DNA from: Verrucomicrobiota bacterium
Lineage (GTDB): Bacteria; Verrucomicrobiota; Verrucomicrobiia; Limisphaerales; PALSA-1396
Length of the DNA: 64,000 bases
NCBI GenBank assembly: GCA_016200005.1
Contig: JACQFP010000048.1
Location: forward strand, 28,612 to 92,611
Direction: 5' to 3'
The notes beneath the pieces are model-generated. The model saw nothing but the letters and a program-made list of their open reading frames with translations, did not search any database and was not told where the DNA came from. This document shows, piece after piece, positions 9,053 to 18,711 of the stretch. Within the stretch, counting starts at the first letter, position 1. The number at the start of each line of letters is the position of its first letter. Made by a program: the position numbers and the translations under genes.

Positions 9053-9904
9053 TTACGGCAAATATTTGGGCCAGTCCTTGTATTTGAAACGCGGCTCGAT
9101 CCAGGTAAAGTCACGATCATTCGGGGCCTTTGTCCAATAAAAAGGTGTGTCCAGGTTGTTTTGAGCGGCCGCAGCCGCAGCAATCGTGCTTGGTTCGAGC
9201 CACTTGTGGCCTTCGACGTGTCCGTCAGCGAAACTGATCGTACTCGAGCCGTTGTGGAAGACGGCCACAGAATCCACCCACTGGTGACTCGGGGCGTCGA
9301 TGACCCAAGTGCCGATGTTGAAATTGCGCGAGTCAGCTTCTTCGATGAAGGTCATGGTGCGCGCTGACTCCGGCACCTGGTCCAATTTTCTGATGGGTTC
9401 GAGGCCCCCAAAATCACCGTTCATCCCGTCGAGTTTCGAGTAGCTGTCGTAGGCCCAATGAGTCCCAGGTTGACGGCGCTTAAAACGCAGATCACCCGGA
9501 CAATGATACGAGCCGAAGGCCGGGCAGTATCGCCAGAGCGGACCTTGGCGCATAGCATCCTGCACCTGGTTCACGGCTTCTGTGACGCTCATTCCCACAT
9601 AAGGCATGAAACGCCACGCCGGCCAGTACCCACCGCCAACCATGTCCTCCTGCTTTCCGAAATAGCGCCCCGGCATGGTGCCTTGATTGTCGTCGGCGTA
9701 CAGGATCATGGCCAACGTGAGCTGCCTCATGTTACCCTGGCAATAGGCACCGGTGGCTTTCATCTTCGCCTTTGAAAGGGCAGGCAAAAGCAGCGATGCG
9801 AGGATCGCAATGATGGTGATAACGACCAACAGTTCAATTAGCGTGAACGCACTATGGCCGGCGAGACATCCGCGGCGACATGGAAAACGGTTGCAATCTC
9901 TCAT
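9053..9904 (-). CDS. Prepilin-type N-terminal protein (pseudopilin)
   Basis: From ATG 9904 the protein has 283 residues. The class III signal is [11 protein letters not shown] with alanine instead of glycine before the cleavage point, then [19 protein letters not shown]. The soluble part has [10 protein letters not shown], a CPGDLRFKR segment and a C-terminal [12 protein letters not shown]. The last motif (DGHV) is typical of this family. ATG 9934 is also possible; TTG 9961 is unlikely because it lies inside a GntR-type palindrome. It is the only pseudopilin here with the GntR palindrome instead of the AraC-type promoter module. It lies about 130 bp after the large glycosidase-like gene. Confidence 0.82.
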   Translation of the reverse strand: MRDCNRFPCRRGCLAGHSAFTLIELLVVITIIAILASLLLPALSKAKMKATGAYCQGNMRQLTLAMILYADDNQGTMPGRYFGKQEDMVGGGYWPAWRFMPYVGMSVTEAVNQVQDAMRQGPLWRYCPAFGSYHCPGDLRFKRRQPGTHWAYDSYSKLDGMNGDFGGLEPIRKLDQVPESARTMTFIEEADSRNFNIGTWVIDAPSHQWVDSVAVFHNGSSTISFADGHVEGHKWLEPSTIAAAAAAQNNLDTPFYWTKAPNDRDFTWIEPRFKYKDWPKYLP

Positions 9905-9947
9905 ATCGATGAAATTATGTTCATGCATGTGCATCGAGTCAACCGAA

Positions 9948-9964
9948 AAGTTGTATGACAACTT
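9948..9964. promoter_or_regulatory. GntR/FadR-type operator
   Basis: AAGTTGTATGACAACTT is a near-perfect 17-bp palindrome fitting the FadR-subfamily pattern TNGTNNNACNA. The first 15 bases recur exactly at 13614-13628. An FCD-type GntR gene lies 1 kb away. It sits immediately upstream of the pseudopilin start, a position suited to repression. Confidence 0.65.
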
Positions 9965-10036
9965 AGCGGCAAGTCGGGCTCGCCGGCAGACGTCTGCTGC
10001 GCTCGATGCAATTCGTCAAGCCGTCCCGGCGAGCGT

Positions 10037-13000
10037 TCATTTGAGAACTGTGGCGCCCATGAGGCCGAAGACGCAGTCATTGGCGATGGCTTCCAGCGAC
10101 ACGCGGCGAAGTTCCACCTCGGGGTTCAAGTCCAGCGCAATCAGGTGGGCTTCCGTATCGAGGGCAATGGGCTTCGTGAGGTCGCCCGCATCCGTAGAGC
10201 CGGCGGGTCCGGAGCGCCCGCCGATGTTCTCAAATCCGTTTGCCGCCGTGTCGTGAAAACGTCCGCACCAAGTGCTCCAGCAGTCGCCGATGCCGAAAGG
10301 ATTCACCAGGTCCACTGGCTCGGTCTTGCCGTTCGCATGGTGTAACGTCACGCGCAAGTTGACGACGTGGCTTTGCGCCGGGAAGGTCATGCCGCTGATC
10401 ATCAGATAGAGTGTCTTGCCACGTGCGTTGACGGGAAAATCCAGTTGCGTTGGGAAACCGCCCGCCAACGTCACCACCCCGATGTTCGCGCCGTCCTTTG
10501 CCGTCTTGAATGGAATCCCGTCCGTGGTCCAGGCGACTCCGTCCGCTCCGACCTTCTTGCGCCAGGCCGCGTCGCTGATTTGCGAGTTGCGGCTGCCGTG
10601 ATATTGGAGCAGGTGGTCTTTCCAGTAACCAAACCCGACCTGACTCACCGATGACGGCGGTGGCTGCGCTTTTTGAGTCACCCGCGGCAACACGTTCGTG
10701 ACCGAGTCGTTGAAAGTGGTTGCGAGATCCACCAAAGTCCACGCTGCCAAATCTCCTTTGGTGACTTGCGGAACTGACCACATTTTTGGTGGAGGTGGGT
10801 TGGTCTTCGGTTCGACCAGCAGCTTGATCGGAATCCAAGTCCGGCATGGCGGGTCGCCGACCAGCACGAGCACAAGGCCGTGCCCCGGCTCGCCGGAAAC
10901 GACGCCTTGCAACGCGCCCTTCTCTAACCGTGTTTCCTTGAGAATGCTCTGGGGATCGTTCCAGTCCGTGATCCAAAGGCCAGGCAGCTTGGCGCTCAAC
11001 CGCTCGCCCTGTTTCATCGCGAACTCTGCGGGCGGGCGAATTATTCGCGGCTCGAATCGAACTTCAATCGTTCCGCTCTGGCTGCCTACCGTCTCAACCT
11101 GTAGCCAGCTCAAACCGTCGAAGCCCGGCACGATCTTACTCGCCACCTTCGTTCCGTTCACCCACACGGCTCGCACTTTCTGCGCTTGGAGCGGTAAATG
11201 CAGATGAACGCTGGTGGTCATCGGCGAATTCCATTCGATCGAAATCTTCCCTTCCTTCCGCTGCCAACGATAAGAGAAATGCGGAGTGTCGATCGCGGCA
11301 TCGTTCCATTCGTTTGGGAACTGCGGAGTCAATCCTACGAATCCATCCGGCCTTTTCGGCACGATGCCGAACAAGCCTTCCGTGATCGTGCGACCCCACA
11401 TACTGATGGCGTCGGCGAATTCGTCATTGGCGCGCTGCCGGCCGTCGGCGTCGGCGTGGCACGACAAGCCGCCGGGGGTCGGGCCGTTGTAGATGCCGCA
11501 CAGTGTCGCCCGCACGATGGCATAAGCGTCATCCGCCCGTCCGGCCAGATAATCGGTCAGCGCCAGATTCAGTTCCTCGCCGTAAGCCATTTCATAGGTG
11601 CTGTGCGTGTAGGAACGCCCGTGGTTTGGGAACCAATTCGAGCTCCACACCAGCTTGCCAGCGTTCGGCGTGGTCTCCGATCGCAAATGCGTGTCCACCC
11701 AATGAAGCATCTGGTAAATCTGCAATGGGTCCGCCGCGCCGAATTCAGCGGCGTGGTAAATCGTCGCCAACTCTGGTTCAGCGTGCAGCAACCTCGAACC
11801 GCGTGTGTCGAGATACTCCGCGAACACTCCGGCGCGCGGCAGCCAGAGTTTCTCTTGCATGGCGGCGCGGATGTGTTGGGCGCGTTGCTCGAACGAGGTG
11901 GCGTCTTTGCCAAGACGGCGGGCGAGGTCAGCGAGAAGGTTGTGTGCGCGCAGCATATAGGCCGAGGCTTGCGTACACTGACCTTGGATATACCAGTGCG
12001 AATCGCTGATCCAGGTGTTGAGGCTGTTCTCGTAGAGATACTCCTGCTTCGGCTGCAGCCGCCGGTTCTCCCAATCCACGATGCCGACGAGAATCGGAAA
12101 AATCTCCCGCATCAGGTTCAGATCGTTCGTATAATCGAAGTATTGCCGGACCTGATCGAGGAAAACCTCGTTCATGTTGTAGTAAATGCCAGGATTGTAT
12201 TCAAGTAGTGAGCCGAGTCCGCCCGCATCTGGACCATTGCGAACCAGACCCAGGCGAGTGTGGTTGAGAATTGATTTCTTCACGCGATCCGTCCAGCCGT
12301 AAGCCGTCGAGCCATACCAGCCGCGCCAGCCGAGATAGGCAAACCGCCACGACCAGCCGCCGTGAAGAATTGCCGAGTCGCCCCACGTGCCCTCAGTCGC
12401 AAACGCCATCATGCGCACGGCGGCATCGAGATGCGGATCGGGCGTGCGGGTCACGATGCGGTTCGCGATGCTGTGATTGCGCGCCTGCGCCGCGCGCCAG
12501 GCGTTGGTCGGCGCGCGTAGGTCGTCGGCGATCCCGCCCCCCAGGCCGACCACGATGAAGCCTTCGTGCGGTTGTGCCGCTGCAAGCAAAACCTTTTGAA
12601 CGGCGACGCACCTTCCCTTCTCGCCCGGCAGGGTTGCGGATTGCCACTCCGTGTTTTGTATCAGCACCGCCGGCGAGTTTGTGACGGCCTCAGGCGCACC
12701 GAATCCGTTATCACCCGTCCACGAACTGCCGCCGCGAATCACGGCCTGCCAGTTCGTCAGGTAGCGCGCGGCTGCGAACACTTCATTCATGTAAACATCA
12801 GACTTGTCAAACGCGCGCCGCAACGCAAACCCTCGCTCGTCCCAAGCGATCACATTTTTCTCGCAGTGGTGTGGTTCGAATCTGAACTCCGGTGCGTCCA
12901 TGGAGTAGCCGGTGGAGAACGCGGACGCGCCGCCGTAAGCCCAAACGAGCGCGGCTGGTCCTTCCAAGCCATCGACCCGTACTTTGACGATCAATCCCGC

Positions 13001-13522
13001 CGAGTCCGCCAGCGGCAGCGCCAAGAGTGAAACCGTCAGGCCGGGAAAACTCGCGTCGTGGATCGTGTATTCCATCCGTCCGTCCACGTAGCGCACGTGC
13101 AGGTCCGACCATTGATGAAACCATTTGCTCGCGCCCGTAGTGCTCAAGCCGATTTGAAGATGGCCCAGCAATCCGCCAGCGGAATGAAAATCGAACAGGA
13201 AGCGCGGCTCATTGTAGGCCAGCACCAATGGACGGAAGCCGTAACGCTCAAGTTTCCTGAGCTCGTCCGGCGACCAGATCATCGTCTTGTCGGCCGGTGG
13301 AAAGAGCGGACGTCGATGGAGGCGCGCGTTGCCGTCAACCATGCCAATGCGCGAACCGGGGGTCGGCCCTCGTGAGTAGCCGGTCCCGGAAAGCGAAATC
13401 TCCCACCCGCCCTCGGTGGGGCGATAACAGTTGAGTTCGGAGGCCGCGGGGGTTTGGGCGTAGGCGATCAGCGCCCAAGGCAATAGTAGCACCACGAACG
13501 GCAATTTGAGTTTACGGCTCAT
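10037..13522 (-). CDS. Large secreted six-hairpin glycosidase-like protein (DUF4450-like)
   Basis: About 1161 residues from ATG 13522, starting with a good signal peptide (MSRKLKLPFVVLLLPWALIAYAQ region). The first part is beta-rich with an aromatic pattern. The centre (about residues 380-790) looks like an (alpha/alpha)6 glycosidase barrel, with GGWSWRFAYLGWRGWYG, NPGIYYNMNEVF, WISDSHWYIQGQC and THSTYEMAYGEELN. A C-terminal part is again beta-rich. The overall order resembles DUF4450 proteins of Bacteroidetes and Verrucomicrobia glycan loci; the substrate is unknown. The family assignment is from memory and moderate. An identical GntR-type operator lies about 100 bp upstream. An extended start at 13576 is possible but gives a worse signal peptide. 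Confidence 0.75.
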   Translation of the reverse strand: MSRKLKLPFVVLLLPWALIAYAQTPAASELNCYRPTEGGWEISLSGTGYSRGPTPGSRIGMVDGNARLHRRPLFPPADKTMIWSPDELRKLERYGFRPLVLAYNEPRFLFDFHSAGGLLGHLQIGLSTTGASKWFHQWSDLHVRYVDGRMEYTIHDASFPGLTVSLLALPLADSAGLIVKVRVDGLEGPAALVWAYGGASAFSTGYSMDAPEFRFEPHHCEKNVIAWDERGFALRRAFDKSDVYMNEVFAAARYLTNWQAVIRGGSSWTGDNGFGAPEAVTNSPAVLIQNTEWQSATLPGEKGRCVAVQKVLLAAAQPHEGFIVVGLGGGIADDLRAPTNAWRAAQARNHSIANRIVTRTPDPHLDAAVRMMAFATEGTWGDSAILHGGWSWRFAYLGWRGWYGSTAYGWTDRVKKSILNHTRLGLVRNGPDAGGLGSLLEYNPGIYYNMNEVFLDQVRQYFDYTNDLNLMREIFPILVGIVDWENRRLQPKQEYLYENSLNTWISDSHWYIQGQCTQASAYMLRAHNLLADLARRLGKDATSFEQRAQHIRAAMQEKLWLPRAGVFAEYLDTRGSRLLHAEPELATIYHAAEFGAADPLQIYQMLHWVDTHLRSETTPNAGKLVWSSNWFPNHGRSYTHSTYEMAYGEELNLALTDYLAGRADDAYAIVRATLCGIYNGPTPGGLSCHADADGRQRANDEFADAISMWGRTITEGLFGIVPKRPDGFVGLTPQFPNEWNDAAIDTPHFSYRWQRKEGKISIEWNSPMTTSVHLHLPLQAQKVRAVWVNGTKVASKIVPGFDGLSWLQVETVGSQSGTIEVRFEPRIIRPPAEFAMKQGERLSAKLPGLWITDWNDPQSILKETRLEKGALQGVVSGEPGHGLVLVLVGDPPCRTWIPIKLLVEPKTNPPPPKMWSVPQVTKGDLAAWTLVDLATTFNDSVTNVLPRVTQKAQPPPSSVSQVGFGYWKDHLLQYHGSRNSQISDAAWRKKVGADGVAWTTDGIPFKTAKDGANIGVVTLAGGFPTQLDFPVNARGKTLYLMISGMTFPAQSHVVNLRVTLHHANGKTEPVDLVNPFGIGDCWSTWCGRFHDTAANGFENIGGRSGPAGSTDAGDLTKPIALDTEAHLIALDLNPEVELRRVSLEAIANDCVFGLMGATVLK

Positions 13523-13884
13523 TTGCCCGAGGCGTCTCTGTGGATTGCGACAAGCAGTGCGGATTCGTGTGGTCATGATCTTCGTGCGTTAACAATTATC
13601 CTGTCAGATTTTGAAGTTGTATGACAACCATGCTGCTACAGCTTGGAATCCTGTCAACGCCGGAGTTGCAACGACTTCTGGATGCGCCAAGAGGCTGCGA
13701 ACGATTCTGTTTGCGGCGGCATCGCGATCGCCCCGGTTGCACAGAAAAGAAAAGCCGGCGGTTTCTGACGATCGCCTTATCGGCCATCGCGCTTACATCC
13801 GCCCAGGAGCCCTCCGCTGGACAGTTCCGTTGCAAACCAGAACCAATTGACAGCGCACCCAGCGAAACCGGGGACCGACAAGAG
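13523..13884. other. Intergenic region with GntR operator
   Basis: About 360 bp between the aminotransferase stop and the DUF4450-like gene. Apart from the palindrome at 13614-13628 I recognise no gene, RNA or repeat. Confidence 0.5.
13614..13628. promoter_or_regulatory. GntR/FadR-type operator
   Basis: AAGTTGTATGACAAC is identical over 15 bases to the palindrome at 9948. It lies about 92 bp upstream of the DUF4450-like gene start at 13522. Two identical copies before two adjacent genes, close to an FCD regulator, argue for a real operator. Confidence 0.65.
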
Positions 13885-14811
13885 CTATTTCGCGCAACCG
13901 AGCACCTGTTCCACGATGTCCATGCCCACTTGCTTGCTCCAAGCCTTGGCCAGCTTCTCGAAAAGCACGCCGGGTTTGCCATCAGCGATCGCGATACCGT
14001 TGATTTTGGTCACGGGCGCGATCCCGTAGGGGGTGGTTGTCAGAAAGGCTTCATCGGCATTGATGACATCATGCACCTGGAAGTCGCGCTCGACGAAGGG
14101 AACCTGCAATTTGGAACAAAGCTCCATGACGTTTTGGCGGCTGATGCCCCGCATCGTGTTTCTGGCGGTGGGAGAGATGATGGTACCGTTCTTGGCAATC
14201 AGAAAGTTTGATCCGCCCGTTTCCGTGACGTTGCCCTCCAGATCAAGCAGGAGCGTCACCGCCTTGGGATCGACCAGATGCGTTTCCTGATCGGCCAACC
14301 ACCAGTGCATCCGGCTTCGGCATTTAATTTTCGGATCGACGCACTGTGGTGGAAGATGCCGAATGGATGGTGTCACGACGTGTGCTCCTTCGCGGATGAG
14401 ATGTGCCCAATTGGAAAAGGGCAATGGAAAGGTGTGTATGCAAAAGGTTGGTTCCAAATGCACGGCGGCAGCCGCCGACCCGGCGTAAACGGGGTTCTCG
14501 CCGGGCGTGATGAAAAAGACGATGGCGAGGTCTTCTTCCCGACGAAGTTGCCGAACATTATTCCGGATTAACTCCAGGGAAACCTCCCGTGATTGGGCGA
14601 GAGACATTTTCGGCGTCAACCGGGCATACTTGCAGGACTCGTAGAAGCGGACCAAGTGGTCTTCCAGGCGGAAAGGCTTATGGCGATATGTCCGCGCCAG
14701 ATCCGTGACCGTCGCACCCAGAACGATTCCCAGATCATAAATAGATATTTTAGCTTGTGAAGCCGGAACAAAGCGATCTCGAAAGTAAACCAATGGTTCA
14801 GTTTTTTTCAT
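13885..14811 (-). CDS. Class IV aminotransferase (branched-chain/D-amino-acid type)
   Basis: A 308-residue fold-type IV PLP enzyme. The N-terminus PLVYFRDRFVPASQAKISIYDLGIVLGATV is typical. The PLP lysine is expected in PKIKCRSRMHWW, and the cofactor-binding glutamate lies in NVTETGGSNFLI. The C-terminal RGISRQNVMELC and FLTTTPYGIAPV segments also fit. It transfers an amino group between an amino acid and a 2-keto acid; whether it prefers branched-chain or D-amino acids cannot be read. ATG 14811 is chosen over 14871 because MKKTEPLVYF matches family starts. It is the last gene of the pseudopilin/sialidase operon beginning at 19542. The truncated-pseudopilin operon nearby carries an amino-acid dehydrogenase, so D-amino acid use is a possible link. 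Confidence 0.87.
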   Translation of the reverse strand: MKKTEPLVYFRDRFVPASQAKISIYDLGIVLGATVTDLARTYRHKPFRLEDHLVRFYESCKYARLTPKMSLAQSREVSLELIRNNVRQLRREEDLAIVFFITPGENPVYAGSAAAAVHLEPTFCIHTFPLPFSNWAHLIREGAHVVTPSIRHLPPQCVDPKIKCRSRMHWWLADQETHLVDPKAVTLLLDLEGNVTETGGSNFLIAKNGTIISPTARNTMRGISRQNVMELCSKLQVPFVERDFQVHDVINADEAFLTTTPYGIAPVTKINGIAIADGKPGVLFEKLAKAWSKQVGMDIVEQVLGCAK

Positions 14812-14867
14812 GGTTTTAACACTTGTTTTAAATTGGCTGCGCTTTGCAGCTCTGAAAATTTTGCCTG

Positions 14868-14948
14868 TCACTCCAGCGAAACGGCGACCCTGAAGCCGTT
14901 GCAGTCGAATCGGGCGTTAACATACATCAGGGTGAACAAATTCATCAT
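14868..14948 (-). pseudogene. Possible C-terminal remnant of a SUMF1/formylglycine-generating-type gene
   Basis: A 26-codon frame overlaps the preceding stop as ATGA. Its end, CNGFRVAVSLE, resembles the conserved C-terminus of SUMF1-domain proteins (GFR-V/L-A). Nothing of the rest of such a domain is present. It could be the tail left by a deletion between the sialidase fusion gene and the aminotransferase, or chance. Similarity is judged from eleven residues only. Confidence 0.25.
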
Positions 14949-17900
14949 GGCCTTGCCTCCACTTTGAAAATGTGTCCCCGGGCGTACCCATGCTGAATGT
15001 ATGAACCATCCAGCCAACAGAACCAGGGGTACGAAGACATCACCAGGATATCGTCGTCACCATCCCCGTCCCAGTCGCCGATCACCAGGCGCGGGCTGTA
15101 CATGACGGTCGGTGGGATCGTCAACTTTTGTGGCGGGCCGAAACGCGGATTCGCAACGGGACCGAGATTTCGATACCACTCCATTTGACCCGAGGCCGAG
15201 ACGCCGATGATGTCTTTGCGCCCGTCGCGGTCCCAGTCGTAGGTAAGAGGAATGGCGCGGGAGCCGATGTTGCCAAGTTTTGCACCTGGCGTGAAGGTAG
15301 GCTTTTCGTTGGTGCCAACGTTCTCGAAATAGAAGATATCTCCGTAGGTATCTCCCACAACCACGTCTGTCTTGCCGTCCCCGTTGAAATCGAAGGCCGT
15401 GACCCCGGCGCGCGCCCCCTGCATCATAGTGAAATCCTTGATTTGGTTGATTGGAACGACCGGCGGACCAACTTTGATCGGCGAGCCGTTTGTCAGCATC
15501 AACATCTCGCCTTTGGTATCGTAATCGGGAGCTTTATTTTTGCCACGGTTGCGGTGCAGGTAAACGTTGCCGGGACCACCGGCCCAGAGCAGGTCCAAGT
15601 TTCCGTCGCCCTCAAAGTCGTACAGATATACAAAAGCCCACTGATCGCCATAAGGCGCGCGATGCGATATTTCCTGCCCTAGCGGGAGCAAAGCTTGCGG
15701 CGGGCCGAAGACGCCATGCGGACCCTTGCCTTGATTTAGGCGCACCGTAGGTGCGGCTTGGCTGTCGAGCGGCGAGATGATTAGGTCCAACAGGCCATCG
15801 CCATTTAAATCCATCAGTTGCGTCGCAGAAAGAGGCGAGATGCCCCACGGCGCCTCCAGAAGTTGCAGTTTCCACCTGGGCGTTCTTTTCGTGCCGACAT
15901 TCTCGGCGAAATAAACCTTTGAAAATGTGGAGATGACAAGATCGGTGAGGCCCCGGCGGTTCCTGCCGAGGACGCGCGCCTGCGCGAGTATCTCATGCGG
16001 CTCTTCACTCTCATATCGCACCGGCTTTTCCGTCAGTTTAGGATGGGTTCGCGTGCCGATGTTCTCGTAATAGAGGAGAAACTTGTGGAAGGTGTCGCCG
16101 CCGCCCACGGACTGTCCGAAGGAGCCGGACAGGAGATCGAGCTTCTCATCTCCGTTCAGATCCACCGCGCACGGGTGCGCACCCCAAATCGTGTCGAGTG
16201 GCTTGCCGTCCGCTTCCAGCGGCCCGCGGAAGGTCAATTTGGGCGTACCATCGGAGTTAGTGCCAATGTTTTCGTAAAACCAGATTAAACCGGTGATATA
16301 ACCTCCGAGCAGCAGATCGGGTTTGCCGTCCCCATTCCAGTCCACCACCTCGACCGATGGGGCGTAATCATGGGTGTATTGCGGGGACTCTGGGCAAGGT
16401 TTTGCCGGAACCACGATCTCTTTGCCATCGGCCTTAACATATCCTCGATAGACCAAATTGTGATGTTTATTGTCACCGACGTTTTCGTACCAAACGAGAC
16501 TTGCGGCCCCTTCAATTCCGACAAGGAGATCTTTCTTGCCGTCAGCATTCCAGTCCGCAACACAAGGAGAGGACATCCCGCCAGCATTCAAAATATTTCC
16601 GTCGGCATCTAGCAAATACTCTCCCTGCGTGAACTTCGGATGAAATTCTTTCCCTTCATTTCTGTAAAGCAGGATATAACCGAAGCCGCCCCCGATGAGC
16701 AAGTCGGGTAAGCCGTCGCCGTCCCAATCCTCAACGGTGACCCGGTTGTAGAGGGTTCCAGTTAGAGAGGAATCGGTTATATCCCGCCTGGGTGAGCCGT
16801 CTCCGATAAATCCTTGGCGCGCAGCTTTCTGGCGCTGACCCTTCTTAAGCGCGTTGAAATAGACGGCATAGTACGAGATTCTGCCGCTGTCTTGCGTGTG
16901 TTCCCACACAAGTAGGCCGGGGTTCCCGTTTCCCCTGATGTTGTTGAGGAATGCTCCCCGAGGAAAGGTGGGAACTTTCTCACCAGACACGGTCTGGGCA
17001 CCTGCGGTCGGGAAATCCCAAGGCAGGGACTTATCCAGGAAGCGCGAAGCCCGCTCACCCGTCGTCCGGCTGAAGGGCCAAGGAAGCCCTGGCAGCGTTT
17101 TGCCGGTCGTGGAATCGTACCGGATGACCTGAATACTGTCGAGGTCGATCGGTTGGCGCAGCTTCAGCGGAGCGAATGACTGGGAATGGCGGTCGAGGTC
17201 GAGGCAGGCAGGCGACTCGTCTGAAGAGCGCCCGTCGAGATCTGCGGGCGCAACTTCCACGAGCACACGGTACCGCAGCGTTGGCACGGCCCATTCAGGC
17301 GTGATATTTCGTCGTTCCTCCGCGCGAAGCTTCACAGCCCTGTCAGATGCCATTATGACCGCTGACTTCTTTTCTTCTTCCACCCACGCTCGATTGAATC
17401 GCGCCATGCGGACGTTCGATCCCGCCCCTGAGGTCTCCCACCAGGAGAGGACGATTGTGCCATCATCCGCCTGCGCCGCCGAGGGATAGCACGCCGTCTT
17501 GAACGAGGGCTGCTCTTTGTCCATCACAGGTTCAGCAATGGTGCGGGGCACCGACCAGGTGCGGGCTTCGTCGGCGCTGATGGAAACTACCAGGGGATAC
17601 CGATTCGTAGCACTATTGTCCCAGACGCGCACAATCGAGCCGTCATTCAGCCGCAAGAGGCACGCGGGTGAGTTGAAGCCATAAAATCTGCTGGGCATGG
17701 GCTCCTCCCAGATAAGACCGCCGTTCCGGCTGCGCGTTTCGTAAGGGCGCGACGTGGAAGTGCGAACGATGGCAAACAGATCGCCGTTTTTCAGTTTGAC
17801 GATCGCCGGCTCGTCCGCCCCCGCTGTTGAAACTGATGGAGGAATTGATATGTCACCCCCGCGCGTCCAGATTTTTCCGCCATCTCCCGACAGGAGGACC

Positions 17901-18628
17901 CCGCAGCGAGCGTGCATGGTTGCTTCCCTGCCGCTCGGCTTGCCCTCCTCTGCCGGAACGTCCCACGAGTAGCCCATCGCAACGGTTTTTTTATCCAGCC
18001 AAATCGGCACGTGCACTTTGCCGGAGACGTACTTGTGAGGCATGGAAACCCGCGCCGGCAAAGACCAGCTTGCGCCGTCATCCGCGCTGCTTGAAACCAA
18101 GGTCTCACTTTTCGCAAAAGGCGGATAGGGAGAAGGTACAAATGTGGCAAACACTGATACCTGGGTCCCTACCGGCAAGATGTTGGGATCAGCAATGTAA
18201 CCTTCACGCGGACATTCCATCACCTTGACCGGCTTCGACCAAGTCTTGCCCGCATCACGGCAACGGCACAACCACACGGCCTTCAGATCCACAAACGCGC
18301 AGAAGACTGTCCCGTCCGTGGCGCGCGCGAGATTGGGAAGAAAAGATTTGTCTGGAAGTGCAGTGTCCAAATCAACCCTCTCAAATACAGGCACGAATTC
18401 TGGGCGCACGGAAGCTCCGTCACTTGTCATTGACCAAGCGAAAACGATTCCCATCAGTAAAAGTGGCGCCGACCCTGCCAGCCGGCGGGTCCATTCATCT
18501 CGTCCAGTTTGGTGGATGGAGTTCTTGGTTTCACAGGGCCATCGCCTCCAGGCCACTTGAAAGGCCTGCCCTCTCTGGCGGGCGAGTTGCCCAAGAGTCG
18601 CCACCTGAGCAATGAGTTTGCTGAGCAT
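14945..18628 (-). CDS. Secreted sialidase-like / FG-GAP (VCBS) beta-propeller fusion protein
   Basis: A protein of up to 1227 residues with two propeller parts. Residues about 70-420 are BNR/sialidase-like, with Asp-box-type motifs CRDAGKTWSKP, SADDGASWSLP, SGDGGKIWTRG and SADEARTWSVP. Residues about 600-1227 carry at least nine calcium-binding FG-GAP/VCBS loops, for example DWDGDGLPD, DWNADGKKD, DLNGDGLLD, DFNGDGKTD and DWDGDGDDD. A hydrophobic stretch near residues 50-68 (APLLLMGIVFAWSM) is the likely export signal, preceded by an unusually long leader. The first 16 residues (MLSKLIAQ...) are encoded by a segment repeated at 21.1 kb, so the true start may be later. It follows a pseudopilin gene by 84 bp in one operon. 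Confidence 0.82.
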   Translation of the reverse strand: MLSKLIAQVATLGQLARQRGQAFQVAWRRWPCETKNSIHQTGRDEWTRRLAGSAPLLLMGIVFAWSMTSDGASVRPEFVPVFERVDLDTALPDKSFLPNLARATDGTVFCAFVDLKAVWLCRCRDAGKTWSKPVKVMECPREGYIADPNILPVGTQVSVFATFVPSPYPPFAKSETLVSSSADDGASWSLPARVSMPHKYVSGKVHVPIWLDKKTVAMGYSWDVPAEEGKPSGREATMHARCGVLLSGDGGKIWTRGGDISIPPSVSTAGADEPAIVKLKNGDLFAIVRTSTSRPYETRSRNGGLIWEEPMPSRFYGFNSPACLLRLNDGSIVRVWDNSATNRYPLVVSISADEARTWSVPRTIAEPVMDKEQPSFKTACYPSAAQADDGTIVLSWWETSGAGSNVRMARFNRAWVEEEKKSAVIMASDRAVKLRAEERRNITPEWAVPTLRYRVLVEVAPADLDGRSSDESPACLDLDRHSQSFAPLKLRQPIDLDSIQVIRYDSTTGKTLPGLPWPFSRTTGERASRFLDKSLPWDFPTAGAQTVSGEKVPTFPRGAFLNNIRGNGNPGLLVWEHTQDSGRISYYAVYFNALKKGQRQKAARQGFIGDGSPRRDITDSSLTGTLYNRVTVEDWDGDGLPDLLIGGGFGYILLYRNEGKEFHPKFTQGEYLLDADGNILNAGGMSSPCVADWNADGKKDLLVGIEGAASLVWYENVGDNKHHNLVYRGYVKADGKEIVVPAKPCPESPQYTHDYAPSVEVVDWNGDGKPDLLLGGYITGLIWFYENIGTNSDGTPKLTFRGPLEADGKPLDTIWGAHPCAVDLNGDEKLDLLSGSFGQSVGGGDTFHKFLLYYENIGTRTHPKLTEKPVRYESEEPHEILAQARVLGRNRRGLTDLVISTFSKVYFAENVGTKRTPRWKLQLLEAPWGISPLSATQLMDLNGDGLLDLIISPLDSQAAPTVRLNQGKGPHGVFGPPQALLPLGQEISHRAPYGDQWAFVYLYDFEGDGNLDLLWAGGPGNVYLHRNRGKNKAPDYDTKGEMLMLTNGSPIKVGPPVVPINQIKDFTMMQGARAGVTAFDFNGDGKTDVVVGDTYGDIFYFENVGTNEKPTFTPGAKLGNIGSRAIPLTYDWDRDGRKDIIGVSASGQMEWYRNLGPVANPRFGPPQKLTIPPTVMYSPRLVIGDWDGDGDDDILVMSSYPWFCWLDGSYIQHGYARGHIFKVEARP

Positions 18629-18652
18629 CTAAAAATTAAAGATTCAATTCCG
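18581..18652. repeat. 73-bp repeat, copy 1
   Basis: This stretch is nearly identical (about 88 percent by eye) to 21069-21141. On the minus strand it contains an ATG-initiated MLSKLIAQ...TLxQLA coding start in both copies. It lies after a pseudopilin gene and before a downstream operon gene in both places, so it marks a duplicated junction. Confidence 0.7.
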
Positions 18653-18711
18653 CGATCAGAGACACAATGAGTCAGGCTTGACGGTTCCCCAAAGCAAACC
18701 TGTCTTGAGGT

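Noticed and set aside
11198..12208. A 336-codon plus-strand frame inside the DUF4450-like gene
   Set aside because: Antisense to a well-formed secreted glycosidase frame; composition is arginine- and valine-rich without recognisable motifs.
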